Assembly (NCBI RefSeq): GCF_013179805.1
Contig: NZ_SRRZ01000078.1
Coordinates: 1-34,926 of the forward strand
Source: Microcoleus asticus IPMA8
GTDB lineage: Bacteria > Cyanobacteriota > Cyanobacteriia > Cyanobacteriales > Microcoleaceae
Direction: 5' to 3'
Length of the DNA stretch: 34,926 nt
Of this stretch, positions 23,504 to 32,653 are shown piece by piece. Below the pieces are notes generated by a model. That model worked only from the letters and a program-made list of their open reading frames with translations, searched no databases and was not told the origin of the DNA. Every line of letters begins with the position of its first letter. The stretch's first letter is position 1. Both the position numbers and the translations under genes were made by a program.

Positions 23504-23863
23504 TCAGAACCACCCTAATTATAATTAATCCTACCAGTCAAACCGCTATATTCTCCCACGCCGTCATTCGATTTTAGATTTTAGATTTTGGATTTTGGAT
23601 TGACCCCACGGATAAATTCAGGGGCTTGAGGATTTTAGATTTGAGATGCTTTCGATTGATTCCACGGATAAATCACGTGGCGGGTACCATCAAGAAATTC
23701 TTGGTCAAGATCGTAGCAAAGCGATCGGCCTAATTTTTACCTCAACCGATTTAATTTAGACAAATTTTTAAGTTTTATTGAATTTGAGAAAAACGAAGCA
23801 TAATAGATCAAACTTGATGAGAGTGAAATCGTTAAGCTGCATACCACACTTGGGAGGAGAGCC
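23504..23863. other. Divergent intergenic region between thiE and the DUF1565 gene
   Basis: No gene. Around 23570-23600 TTTTAGATTTTAGATTTTGG runs are AT-rich short repeats, and two CCACGGATAAAT copies occur near 23607 and 23661. The right part contains the promoter-like sequence noted at 23778-23806. Confidence 0.6.
23778..23806 (+). promoter_or_regulatory. Possible promoter of the DUF1565-SPOR gene
   Basis: TTGAAT (23778-23783), 17 bp, then TAATAG (23801-23806), with a predicted transcript start about 50 nt before the GTG initiation codon. The match is reasonable but not tested. Confidence 0.45.
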
Positions 23864-25741
23864 GTGAGGTTAGCAGAACAACACAAAAGATTAAGGGAGA
23901 ACAACCCAAACAGGCGGGCGTATTTAAACTTCGATCGCGAAAACCCGACACGAAACACCGGAGGCGAAACTCGACTCACAGATAAGTTGCGTTTTTTTAT
24001 GCTGATTTACTCACAACAGACCTGGTGCAAAGAAAATCGATCGCAAAAACCTTGTTTGAGTTCTTGCCTTTTGCTCGTTTTTGCCAGCACCGCCCTTTGC
24101 AACCATCAACCGTCAGTTATAGCTGCCGGGATACCGGGAGTGCAGCTACTTTCTCAGACGCTGCAGAGCGACATCAACATACTCTACGTCAGCTCGACCG
24201 GGGGCAGCGACACGGGGGGCAACGGCAGCGATCGATCACCGTTCAAAACCCTTACCTACGCCTTAAGCGTGGCCCCGCCCAAAACAGCGATTTTGCTAGC
24301 GCCCGGTACTTACAGCGCTCAATCCGGCGAAAAATTTCCATTAATGCTCAGGTCCAGCGTGACAGTTCAGGGAAATCCCAACACTCGGGGTCAGAATATT
24401 GTCATCAAAGGCGGAGGATACTTTATCAGTCCGACTTCGGCGGGTCAAAATATCGCGATTTTAGCCGCAGACGGGGCGGGACTCAGCGGGGTGACGGTGA
24501 CGAATACCAACTCTCGCGGTTACGCTTTGTGGATCGAATCGAGTTCTCCGACGGTTGTCAACAATACTTTTTCTGGCAGCACTCACGACGGAATTTCGGT
24601 AGTGGGTACTTCCAGGCCGACGATTGGCGGGAATGTTTTCTCGAAAAATGGAGCTAACGGCATCACGATTTTTGGCAGTTCTCAGCCGGAAGTTCGAGAT
24701 AATGTGTTTGAAAACACGGGATTTGGGGTGAATGTAGCGCAGAACGCTTCGCCTCTGCTGATCGGCAACAAAATTACTCGCAATAAGGACGGCGTGGTAG
24801 TGCAAGCTGATGCTAGACCGGTGCTGCGCAACAATTATATCGAGAGTAACCGGCGGGACGGAATTGTGGCGATCGCCAGAGCTCTGCCGGATTTGGGAAC
24901 TGCGACCGAACCGGGGGGGAATATCATTCGCAACAACGGTCAGTACGATGTAAACAATGCGGCCAAAGGTCAAGTAATCCCAGCTTACGGCAATCAATTG
25001 TCGAGCAACCGGACGACGGGATCGGTTGATGTGGCGGGAACTTTTAGCCCTCCTGCGCCAATTGGGGGAAGTGCTTTTGAGCTAAGGGCCGATCGACCTC
25101 CCAGCATCGGCGGCCCAGAAACTTCTCTCCCTGCTTACACTCCCGGGCGGCTAAGTCCCAGAGTAGGAATACCGCCAATTTCTCCACCTGCGCCCGTTTC
25201 CAGGCGACCGGTGCAAAATCGACCCGCACCGCGAAGCGCCCAGTTGCGGCAAGAGCTTTCTCCGAGGAATGCCGCTGCTTCAGCGGTAGTCCCAGGGGCG
25301 ATCGCAATTCCCGTGCCCGAGCCTAATTCTCGATCGGTTTCGGAAATTTCGGTACAGCAATCAATTATTCCTCCCAATTTTGATAGTTCGACTGCGGTTT
25401 CTTCCGAAGGTAGATTGCCGGTTCCGGGCCGCAACATTCCTCTAGGAAGGGGCGGTTATGTACCTGCTGCTTTAGGGGGAAATTCTTTGCCCGATTACGA
25501 CAATTCGCCGTCATTCGATCGACCGTCTGCTTTGGGTTTGCGGTATCGAGTTGTGGTGGATACCAACAGTTCGGGCGATCTACAAAAAATGAAATCTCTC
25601 GTTCCCGGTGCTTTTCGCTCTTTTTCCAGCGGGCGATCGGTGATGCAAGCCGGTGCTTTTCGGGAACGCGAAAAAGCTGAGGAATTGCTACAAATGCTCA
25701 GCGCTAACGGTTTGAATGCTCGAATTGAGGACATTAAATGA
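23864..25741 (+). CDS. DUF1565 beta-helix protein with C-terminal SPOR domain
   Basis: A 625-residue exported protein, probably acting on or in the cell wall. The GTG start is preceded by GGGAGGAGA. Residues 1-60 are charged. A hydrophobic segment (about 63-85, SSCLLLVFASTALC) then acts as signal or anchor. DUF1565 follows (about 104-380): LYVSSTGGSDTGGNGSDRSP and APGTYS, then right-handed beta-helix turns such as NTFSGSTHDGISVVG and NVFENTGFGVNV. Residues 400-545 are Pro/Ser/Arg-rich and disordered. The end (about 555-625) is a SPOR domain: LRYRVVVDTNS and SVMQAGAFREREKAEELLQM. SPOR domains bind denuded glycan strands at division sites, so septal targeting is a sensible inference. The long N-terminal extension before the hydrophobic part is unusual, and a start further in is possible. 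Confidence 0.88.
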   Translation: MRLAEQHKRLRENNPNRRAYLNFDRENPTRNTGGETRLTDKLRFFMLIYSQQTWCKENRSQKPCLSSCLLLVFASTALCNHQPSVIAAGIPGVQLLSQTLQSDINILYVSSTGGSDTGGNGSDRSPFKTLTYALSVAPPKTAILLAPGTYSAQSGEKFPLMLRSSVTVQGNPNTRGQNIVIKGGGYFISPTSAGQNIAILAADGAGLSGVTVTNTNSRGYALWIESSSPTVVNNTFSGSTHDGISVVGTSRPTIGGNVFSKNGANGITIFGSSQPEVRDNVFENTGFGVNVAQNASPLLIGNKITRNKDGVVVQADARPVLRNNYIESNRRDGIVAIARALPDLGTATEPGGNIIRNNGQYDVNNAAKGQVIPAYGNQLSSNRTTGSVDVAGTFSPPAPIGGSAFELRADRPPSIGGPETSLPAYTPGRLSPRVGIPPISPPAPVSRRPVQNRPAPRSAQLRQELSPRNAAASAVVPGAIAIPVPEPNSRSVSEISVQQSIIPPNFDSSTAVSSEGRLPVPGRNIPLGRGGYVPAALGGNSLPDYDNSPSFDRPSALGLRYRVVVDTNSSGDLQKMKSLVPGAFRSFSSGRSVMQAGAFREREKAEELLQMLSANGLNARIEDIK

Positions 25742-26495
25742 AATGGTCATTAGTCATTAGTTATTAGTCATTAGTTGACTGTAGTTTTTGACTGTTAACA
25801 GTCAAAAACTACTGATATCATTTCCGGTTGCACCGAAATTATATAGAGGAAACGGCACTGCCGTTTCCCTACTGCGATTAATTGTAGGGAAACGGCAGTG
25901 CCGTTTCCAGGCTGTGGGTAATATTAATTCCGATGCTACGGATTTGATATGACTACTTCAAAATTTCAATATTTTAGGGCCTAGCATATCGGATGCCAGA
26001 CCCTAAAACATTTGTAAATTAAGTTGATTCAAGTGGGTTTTTAGCTCTGCTGAGTTTCAGCAAACTACAACTAAGGTGGACTTTTTTGCAACTACTGTGC
26101 GGGCCAGTTAGCTACTAGCGGAGTCTATTCAGACTTCTGTGTTTGACTGTTGTGCGATCGCAACTTTTGATTCATGCAATAGCCTCAAGCTATTTAACAA
26201 ATCTCGATCGCAATATCAACCTTTCTTTGCTAATAAGCTACACGGTTCAGGCGTTGCCTGCGAACTAGAGCCGAGCGGGACAAATACTCTAATTCCAAAT
26301 TTTTTATCCAAGTTTTTGTGCTTCTTGGTTTTGCCCCTCATGTTTTTAAGTTAACACCAACTGCGTGCATGAAAACACTTTGTTTACCAAACTTGACACT
26401 TTTTGACGTGCAGAAATACTTCCAAAAGCGATTATTAACAATTTGTACGATCGCCAGATCGCGCAACGTGCATAGCCGGCACTTTTCGCTTGCTG
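25742..26495. other. Intergenic region of about 750 bp
   Basis: No gene that I can support. 25746-25776 contains GTCATTAG/GTTATTAG octamer-type repeats. 25825-25946 is the second copy of the palindromic element. From 25980 to 26490 the sequence is AT-rich with HIP1-type CGATCG sites and no homology that I recognise. Short open frames here lack coding character. Confidence 0.55.
25825..25946. repeat. Palindromic element, copy 2 (inverted)
   Basis: GGAAACGGCACTGCCGTTTC, then CCTAC and a loop, then GTAGGGAAACGGCAGTGCCG and TTTCC. The flank CTGTGGGTAATATTAATTCC with GATGC on the right is the reverse complement of the left flank of copy 1. Element length is about 100-120 bp, without coding capacity. 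Confidence 0.85.
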
Positions 26496-27176
26496 TCAAC
26501 GCAGCAGAGCTTCCCAAGTTGCGCGGCCGACAATGCCATCGGCGGGTAATTGATATTGTCGCTGAGCCGCCTTGACAGCAGCTTGAGTTGCCGGGCCGAA
26601 CACGCCGTCAGCACTCACGCGCAAAAATCCCTTGGCCCGCAGCCGCTCTTGCAAATCTCTGACTGCCGGCCCCCGCATTCGTCTTCTCAAAACTGGAAAA
26701 TTGGTTGGCTGCGCTTCGGGACTAATCTCTGAGTTGTCGGCAGTTACAGGATCGTTGGCTATGGGGTTTTCGACGATCGCGCTCGGAGCCGCAGGAAACA
26801 GCCTGTTCCAAGTATCTTGACCGACTATTGCGTCTGGAGCGATGCCTGCTGCTTCTTGGAACTCAGATACAGCTCTAGCTGTGCTTTGCGAGAAAACCCC
26901 GTCTACAGTGTCAGCGTAAAAGCCCAACAATTTAAGAGCAGCTTGGAGTTCGATCACTTCCGATCCGCGGCTGCCCAATTTGATTGCGGGGCGGACGATC
27001 GCACCTGTTTGAGCGATCGGGCTGTTGCCGTTACTCTGTTCGGAGGTAGGTAGCTGTGCTGCAACAGGAGTAGAAGCGATCGCTCCCATTAGCAATAAAC
27101 CGCACAAACTCCAGCCTCCGAGCCAACTCGGAACCTCGCGGGCGTCATTCCAGCTTGCTGTCAAGTTTTGGGACAT
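26496..27176 (-). CDS. Secreted protein with two peptidoglycan-binding domains
   Basis: A 226-residue exported protein made of two PG_binding_1 domains and no catalytic domain. The signal peptide has a hydrophobic core at about 23-36 (SLCGLLLMGAIAS) and probable cleavage after PVAA (about residue 40). Domain 1 spans about 66-127 (LGSRGSEVIELQAALKLLGF, then DGVFSQSTARAVSEFQ, then VGQDTWNRLF). A linker of about 35 residues follows. Domain 2 runs from about 166 to 226 (GPAVRDLQERLRAKGF, then DGVFGPATQAAVKAAQ, then IVGRATWEALLR). The pattern binds the peptidoglycan stem. It is transcribed divergently from the B-repeat gene on its right. Confidence 0.92.
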   Translation of the reverse strand: MSQNLTASWNDAREVPSWLGGWSLCGLLLMGAIASTPVAAQLPTSEQSNGNSPIAQTGAIVRPAIKLGSRGSEVIELQAALKLLGFYADTVDGVFSQSTARAVSEFQEAAGIAPDAIVGQDTWNRLFPAAPSAIVENPIANDPVTADNSEISPEAQPTNFPVLRRRMRGPAVRDLQERLRAKGFLRVSADGVFGPATQAAVKAAQRQYQLPADGIVGRATWEALLR

Positions 27177-27372
27177 TGGGAATTCGAACTCTGCAAAACT
27201 GGTAGCGATCGTACATCAAATCTGGAAAAAAGTGGGAAGTTCGGCATTGGGAATTGGGCATGGGGCATTAACTGGTTCCCAGGAAGAGCCTCGGAACCTG
27301 TTAACTCAAAACTCACAACTTTTCCCCCCTTCCCTTTCCTAAAAAAAATTTATGCCTCTCAAATAGCTGCAA

Positions 27373-29388
27373 TTGGCAAAAAAACTGCTAGATTGCCCTA
27401 CAGAAAACATTGAATCGCGTTCCTTGGGCCCCAGCAACACCATGTCCGAATCCAGCAGCAATCCCACCAGAACCGCCCGCCAAATAGACATCGGCAACGT
27501 CAACATCGGGAACTTCCAAGTCGGCAGCATCAGCGGCACCAAATACAACGACCTTAACGCCAACGGTAGCCCCGATCCCGGAGAAGTCCCAATTCCCAAC
27601 TGGCAAATCTACCTCGACCTCAACAACAACAGCCAGCCAGAGTTTAACGAACCTTCCACACTCACAAACCCGCAAGGCAACTACATCTTCGCCAACCTGC
27701 CGCCGGGAACTTACCAAGTTAGGGAAGTCCAGCAGCCGAACTTTCGCCAAACTACCCCAAATCCCGCACCCATCACGATTACCAGCGGGACAAACGCTGG
27801 CAATATCAATTTTGGCAACAACTTCAACGCAGGGACGATCGCAGGCACAAAATTCAACGACATCAATAACAACAGCAGCCGAGATCTCGGGGAACAAGGG
27901 CTAGCTAACTGGCAAATTTACCTCGACCTCAACCGCAACAACAGGCTCGATGGCGGCGAACCTGTTACTTTGACAAACGTTGAGGGCAATTACGCTTTTG
28001 TCAATATTCCCGCAGATACATATTTGGTGAGAGAAGTCCAGCAACCGGGTTTTCGCCAAACCACGCCTGACCCCGGCCCAGCTAATGTTACTTCCAACGC
28101 CACTGTCAACAACATCAATTTTGGCAATGTCTTTTTTGTCGGCAGCATCAGCGGCTTCAAGTTCAACGACCTCAATGCCAACAGCGTCCGAGATGCGACA
28201 GACCCGCCTCTGGCTAACTGGCCAATTTACCTCGACCTCAACGCCAACAGCAGCTTTGATCCGGGCGAACCCAACACCATCACAAACCCGCAAGGCAACT
28301 ACACTTTTGCGAATGTTTCCCCGGGCCGGTATTTGGTGAGGGAAGTCCAGCAACCGGGATGGGTACAGACTACGCCAAATCCAGGCCCGATCGACATTAC
28401 CGGCAATACCAACGCTGTCGGCGTCAATTTCGGCAACAATTTTCCCACCGGCAGCATCAGCGGCTTCAAGTTCAACGACCTCAACGCTAACGGTATCAAC
28501 GAACCGACGGAACCGAGAGTTGCCAACTGGCCGATTTACCTCGACCTCAACAACAACGGCGCCCCAGATCCCATCGAACCTTCGACTTTAACAAACCCGC
28601 AAGGTAATTTCTCTTTTATCAATTTGTCTCAAGGCACCTATTTGGTTAGGGAACTCCCGCAACCCGGTTTTCGACAAACCACGCCAAATCCAACTCCCAT
28701 CGCCGTGGGCAACGGCACAAACGCCACTAATCTCAGCTTTGGCAACGTGTTGGTGACGGGCACCATCAGCGGTGTGAAATTTAACGATTTTAACGCTAAC
28801 GGCCGCCTAGATCCCGGGGAACCGCCGATCGCCAACACTCAAATTTACATCGACCTCAACAACAACAGCAGTTTAGATCCGGGTGAAGCGAGTACCTTAA
28901 GCGACGTTCAAGGCAATTACAGTTTCCGCAACGTTCCGGTAGGTAGTTATGTAGTCAGGGAAGTCCAGCCGCCCGGTTTCATTCAAACGACCCCGCCTGC
29001 GGTGGTTGTTGTCTCGGCAGAGATTCGGGCCAGCAGCATCGATTTGCTGACGGGAGATTTGCTGACGGGAGATACTGAGGATAGGTCGGCTAAATCCTTG
29101 AATGGCGGCCCGCGGACGGATGCCAGCAAATACGCGGGCGAACCTGCAGGCAATATTGGGGCGGATAGCTTGCTTTCGAGCCAGGGTCGTGATATTTATC
29201 GAATTAGTGATTTTTTGAGTGATGGATCTTTTGCGAATTTAGGCAATATTCCTAACTTTGAGCAACAGAATGTCGGTTTGAATCTGAATGCAGAAATCAA
29301 CCAAATTGTCAAGGTAAATGAATTAATTAATTTGGCGATCGCTCACTCGGTTGTGCCGATGGGTGTGAGAGATTTCCCGGTGATGTAG
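27373..29388 (+). CDS. SdrD/Cna-B-like repeat protein 1 (five tandem domains)
   Basis: A large, probably extracellular protein built from five SdrD B-like domains. In the longer reading there are 671 residues from a TTG; the ATG at 27442 (giving 648 residues, starting MSESSSNPT) is the more ordinary start. No ribosome binding site is strong at either. Each unit begins (S/T)I(S/A)G(T/F/V)K(F/Y)ND, contains a calcium-binding-like DLN(N/A)N(G/S) acidic loop and ends VREVQQPGFRQTTPNP. Units start at 27523, 27832, 28141, 28450 and 28759, exactly 309 bp apart. The last 115 residues are not repetitive (RASSIDLLTGD, then a Ser/Asp-rich section). There is no signal peptide or sortase motif, so type I secretion via the C terminus is a guess. 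It is followed by a 658-bp gap and a second protein of the same class. Confidence 0.85.
   Translation: MAKKLLDCPTENIESRSLGPSNTMSESSSNPTRTARQIDIGNVNIGNFQVGSISGTKYNDLNANGSPDPGEVPIPNWQIYLDLNNNSQPEFNEPSTLTNPQGNYIFANLPPGTYQVREVQQPNFRQTTPNPAPITITSGTNAGNINFGNNFNAGTIAGTKFNDINNNSSRDLGEQGLANWQIYLDLNRNNRLDGGEPVTLTNVEGNYAFVNIPADTYLVREVQQPGFRQTTPDPGPANVTSNATVNNINFGNVFFVGSISGFKFNDLNANSVRDATDPPLANWPIYLDLNANSSFDPGEPNTITNPQGNYTFANVSPGRYLVREVQQPGWVQTTPNPGPIDITGNTNAVGVNFGNNFPTGSISGFKFNDLNANGINEPTEPRVANWPIYLDLNNNGAPDPIEPSTLTNPQGNFSFINLSQGTYLVRELPQPGFRQTTPNPTPIAVGNGTNATNLSFGNVLVTGTISGVKFNDFNANGRLDPGEPPIANTQIYIDLNNNSSLDPGEASTLSDVQGNYSFRNVPVGSYVVREVQPPGFIQTTPPAVVVVSAEIRASSIDLLTGDLLTGDTEDRSAKSLNGGPRTDASKYAGEPAGNIGADSLLSSQGRDIYRISDFLSDGSFANLGNIPNFEQQNVGLNLNAEINQIVKVNELINLAIAHSVVPMGVRDFPVM
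27523..29067 (+). repeat. Five exact 309-bp coding repeats
   Basis: The repeat unit begins GGCAGCATCAGCGGC or close variants at 27523, 27832, 28141, 28450 and 28759, with no insertion or deletion. Copies three and four share GGC followed by AGCATCAGCGGCTTCAAGTT and CAACGACCTCAA. This suggests recent unit duplication or homogenisation. Confidence 0.85.
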
Positions 29389-30046
29389 GGTGACACAAAG
29401 CTCGATCGCCCGGAATCCCAAACCGCAGATCAAAATCAGGAAGAGGTTAAAGGGCGATCGCGTGATACCCTATTGTTGGCAACCTCCAACACTCAAGCCT
29501 AAGTTCCGGCAACTCCGAAACTGGCTTGTATATTGGGTGCAATATTCAGAGGCAGTAGCATCTCTGTGAGTGAGAAACTATCAGGTAATTCCCCCAAACC
29601 CGATCGGCGTATTTCCAGGCAAAGCAAGTCATATCAAGTCCGGTAGCTCGATCGGTGCTGTTTCGCTGTACTTGGCAATCCCAGACAATGCGATCGCCAA
29701 GGACAGCGAACCAGGACAAACAAGAACGATGCAGCCGGACTTGATATCAGGGGGGAGAAGTCAGTCTTAGGCTTTTTAAAGCTCGAAACAGCAAGTATGT
29801 ATGGACAGAGAAGGCGTGCAAATCTTGAAGATGTTGCCCTCAAATTGCCAGGGTTCTTCAAAACCTGATATACTTGCCAGCGACAAAGCTTGAGGCACTG
29901 TTGTGGGAGATGGGAACATTACCTCAAGTGCAGACGTATGTAAAATCGAGTAGCGGTTGTCAGCTATTAGTAAAAACTACTCAGCAACTTACAACCCATA
30001 CAGTAGTCTGTAATTTACGTGGATTTAGGTGTGAAGGAGAGAAATC
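29389..30046. other. Intergenic region of about 660 bp between the two B-repeat genes
   Basis: No supported gene. Immediately downstream of the first gene CGATCGCCC at 29403 and GGGCGATCG at 29452 can pair and may end the transcript. A foldback element occupies 29631-29747. From 29870 to 30046 the sequence leads into the second gene, with AAGGAGA just before its start. Confidence 0.55.
29631..29747. repeat. Foldback inverted repeat
   Basis: The ends ATATCAAGTCCGG (29631-29643) and CCGGACTTGATAT (29735-29747) are perfect complements. A second inner pair is TCGCTGTACTTGGC with GCCAAGGACAGCGA. The 117-bp unit has a weak resemblance to a MITE, no coding capacity, and lies between the two B-repeat genes. 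Confidence 0.7.
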
Positions 30047-32653
30047 ATGGCAGATTTAGATTTAACTAACTTGGACGAGCGCAGTGCCCTGCAACTACAG
30101 CCTGTTGTGGTTGGGAATGCTGGCCCGGCAATTTTAGGCATCAAGTTCTTTGACCAGAACCGGGATGGCATCAGACAGCCAACTGAAATAGGTCTGGCGA
30201 ATGTCCCCATCCTCCTCGAATCAGCAACAAGCACCAACGGTGTATTTGATGCTGGTACTGGAGAAGTCTCAACCACGACGGACGCTAACGGATCGTTCTC
30301 ATTCATAAATCTTGTCCCGGGCAATTACGTACTCACGGAAACCGTAATACCTGGTAATTTGACCCCTACTACTCCCAACCCCCTCGCTGTCACCGTTGGC
30401 AACAGAAATGTCAACGTTTTCTTTGGCAACGGCCCAGTCGAAACACCTTTAGGCAGCCGGATCGTTGGATGCAAATATTTAGACATAGATGCCGACGGCT
30501 TCCGAGATGGAAATGAACCGGGCATTAAAAATGTCAGGATTTATATTGATTCAAATGGCAACGGTCAACGCGATACAGGGGAAGCCAACACCTTAACAGA
30601 CAAAAATGGTGCATGGTCGTTCAACGTAGCACCCGGAACCTACAAGATTCGGGAAGAACGGATCAGACGACAAATTAATTCTGTTACCGGACTAGAAGTT
30701 AACGATCCGAGCGCAGAACCCTTAGAAACACAAGATTTTCCCCAAAGCACACCCCCCGGCAACGTTCCGGTACTGGACGTGACGGTAGCAGCAGGTCAAA
30801 CCTTTGCCTGCGCTCAAGTTGGCGACACTCCGCTCTATCAAATTGAAGTTAACAAGTTTCGAGACATAGACCGCAGCGGCACGCGAAATGTTGTTAATGG
30901 AGTCTTGGAACCCCCCATTGCCAGAGTACCGTTTATTTTAGATGTGAACGCGAACGGTCGCTGGGATGGAGCCGGCTCCGAACCGATAGCCATCACAGAT
31001 GCGAACGGAGTAGTTACCTTCAAGGATTTGCGAGCTGGCGATTACAGAGTGTTGGAAATTTTTCCAGGTGTACTGCCTGCTGAAGTAGGTGGCGGTGCCC
31101 CAGGAAACCTCAATGCTCCAGTAGCAACAACTCCAAACCCCACTCTGGTTTCCGCACCAGGGCCTCAGGCGCGATTCCAGGGTACGATCAGCAGAGAGCA
31201 ACCGCTGCTAGTAGCAGACTCAACCTACACGCTGAAGCCAAACGACCCTAGATTCGTAGACACCAACCGCGACGGCGTTCAACAAGCAGGTGAAAGATCG
31301 ATCGCGACCACTGGTGAGCGGCCGATTTTTGCAGCGCCAGTTACAACTTTACCAGCGCCCAACCCCCAACCATCACTTACCTTTTCTCCAGTTGGAGCTA
31401 CTCAGGGTATTGGCAGTAATGCCGGTGTGGGCAACACTCTACCAATCATCAATGTCTTCAAATACAACGACTTGAATGCCAACGGTCGCTTTGAACCAAC
31501 TCAGGGTGAATTGCCAATTAACGGTGTCACTGTATTCCTCGATACCAACAATGATGGCACTCCCAACACTGGAGAACAGCAACTCACGACAAATGAGCAG
31601 GGAAGAGCTGCCTTTACCAACTTGACACCGGGCAACTATGTCGTCCGAGAAGTTGTACCGCCGAATTTCTCGGCTTCTACTGCAGATCGCGTCGATGTTA
31701 CTCTGAGCAATCAGGACGCCAACGTTACCTTTGCCAACACACCCAGCAGCAACATCACCGGGTGTAAGTTTGAGGACTTCAACCTGAACGGTTATCGAGA
31801 TGGCAATGAACCAGCAATAGCTGGTGTCACCATTTTTATCGATAGTAATAGTGACGGTCAGTTGCAAGCAAATGAAGCCACTACTACTACCAATGAGTTT
31901 GGTGTCTTTGCATTCAACAATTTGCGCCCCGGCACTTACAGCATTCGAGAAGTAACGCCTCCTGGTTACTTCCAAACCACTCAACCAGTAGATGTTGTTC
32001 TCGGTGCAAATCAAACCTTTACTTGCGCTTTGGTCGGTAACTCTCGCCGCTATGACCTGTTGGTTCCTAAATTCCGAGATGACAACCGCAACGGTGTAAG
32101 AGACGGAAACGAACCGCCCCTTGCCGATGTCCCCTTCACTTTGGATTTTAACGGCAACGGTCGCTATGATGCTGCAACAGAACCGCTAGTGAGAACTGAT
32201 GCTGCTGGGATTGCTCGGTTTAATAATTTGTCTCCAGCCACCTACTCGGTTTTGGAAGTCTTCGATACTCCGGGCGTTCCCAACAATTTCCCGATCCGAA
32301 CTGGGCCCAACCCGGTTAGCTTTGACGTACCTGGTCCTAATACTACGCCTACTGTAGTGGTACCGACACCAACAGCGACAACCGATCCGGTGACTGGCGG
32401 CACGGGTGTGGTAACTGGTTCTAGCATCCCCGATCCTCTGAATAACCCCGGCCGTTCAGCGGCGGCTTTGGTACAGGCCAGCAGCGCCGATAGCTTGCTC
32501 GCTCCTGAGAGTGCAGATGTTAGCAGCTTTGTTGACTTCAACGAATTGAAAGACTCGACGAGTTCGCTGATTGAATTGTTTTTAGCAGAGCAGGGTCTCC
32601 CTCAATTACTGTTAGCTGCTCCTACTCAGAATGCTTCGACTTCCTTGTTCTAA
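30047..32653 (+). CDS. SdrD/Cna-B-like repeat protein 2 (about six domains)
   Basis: A large, probably exported protein of 868 residues, starting at an ATG behind GAAGGAGAG. I see six B-like domains: about 29-125 (IKFFDQNRDG), 136-265 (GCKYLDIDADGFRDGNEPG), 270-400 (VNKFRDIDRSGTRN), 475-570 (VFKYNDLNANGRFEPTQGE), 572-660 (GCKFEDFNLNGYRDGNEP) and 665-765 (VPKFRDDNRNGVRDGNEPP). Each has acidic calcium-loop-like segments (DSNGNGQRD, DTNNDGTPN, DSNSDGQLQ). Domains two and five have cysteines in GCK at the first strand and CA(Q/L)VG at the last, and may form intradomain disulfides. The C-terminal 100 residues are Thr/Pro-rich and then polar, and include SSADSLLAPES, which echoes the end of the first protein (GADSLLSSQ). 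No signal peptide is seen. It may be a surface or sheath component. Confidence 0.85.
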   Translation: MADLDLTNLDERSALQLQPVVVGNAGPAILGIKFFDQNRDGIRQPTEIGLANVPILLESATSTNGVFDAGTGEVSTTTDANGSFSFINLVPGNYVLTETVIPGNLTPTTPNPLAVTVGNRNVNVFFGNGPVETPLGSRIVGCKYLDIDADGFRDGNEPGIKNVRIYIDSNGNGQRDTGEANTLTDKNGAWSFNVAPGTYKIREERIRRQINSVTGLEVNDPSAEPLETQDFPQSTPPGNVPVLDVTVAAGQTFACAQVGDTPLYQIEVNKFRDIDRSGTRNVVNGVLEPPIARVPFILDVNANGRWDGAGSEPIAITDANGVVTFKDLRAGDYRVLEIFPGVLPAEVGGGAPGNLNAPVATTPNPTLVSAPGPQARFQGTISREQPLLVADSTYTLKPNDPRFVDTNRDGVQQAGERSIATTGERPIFAAPVTTLPAPNPQPSLTFSPVGATQGIGSNAGVGNTLPIINVFKYNDLNANGRFEPTQGELPINGVTVFLDTNNDGTPNTGEQQLTTNEQGRAAFTNLTPGNYVVREVVPPNFSASTADRVDVTLSNQDANVTFANTPSSNITGCKFEDFNLNGYRDGNEPAIAGVTIFIDSNSDGQLQANEATTTTNEFGVFAFNNLRPGTYSIREVTPPGYFQTTQPVDVVLGANQTFTCALVGNSRRYDLLVPKFRDDNRNGVRDGNEPPLADVPFTLDFNGNGRYDAATEPLVRTDAAGIARFNNLSPATYSVLEVFDTPGVPNNFPIRTGPNPVSFDVPGPNTTPTVVVPTPTATTDPVTGGTGVVTGSSIPDPLNNPGRSAAALVQASSADSLLAPESADVSSFVDFNELKDSTSSLIELFLAEQGLPQLLLAAPTQNASTSLF

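Noticed and set aside
23504..23863. Thiamine pyrophosphate riboswitch upstream of thiE
   Set aside because: I found no CTGAGA and ACCTGA core pair in the minus-strand leader.
26139..26575. Short plus-strand frames between the SPOR and PG-binding genes
   Set aside because: There is no ribosome binding site, no recognisable family, and one overlaps the real minus-strand gene.
27901..28353. Minus-strand open frames opposite the B-repeat genes
   Set aside because: They are shadows created by the repetitive, codon-biased coding strand and show no independent protein features.
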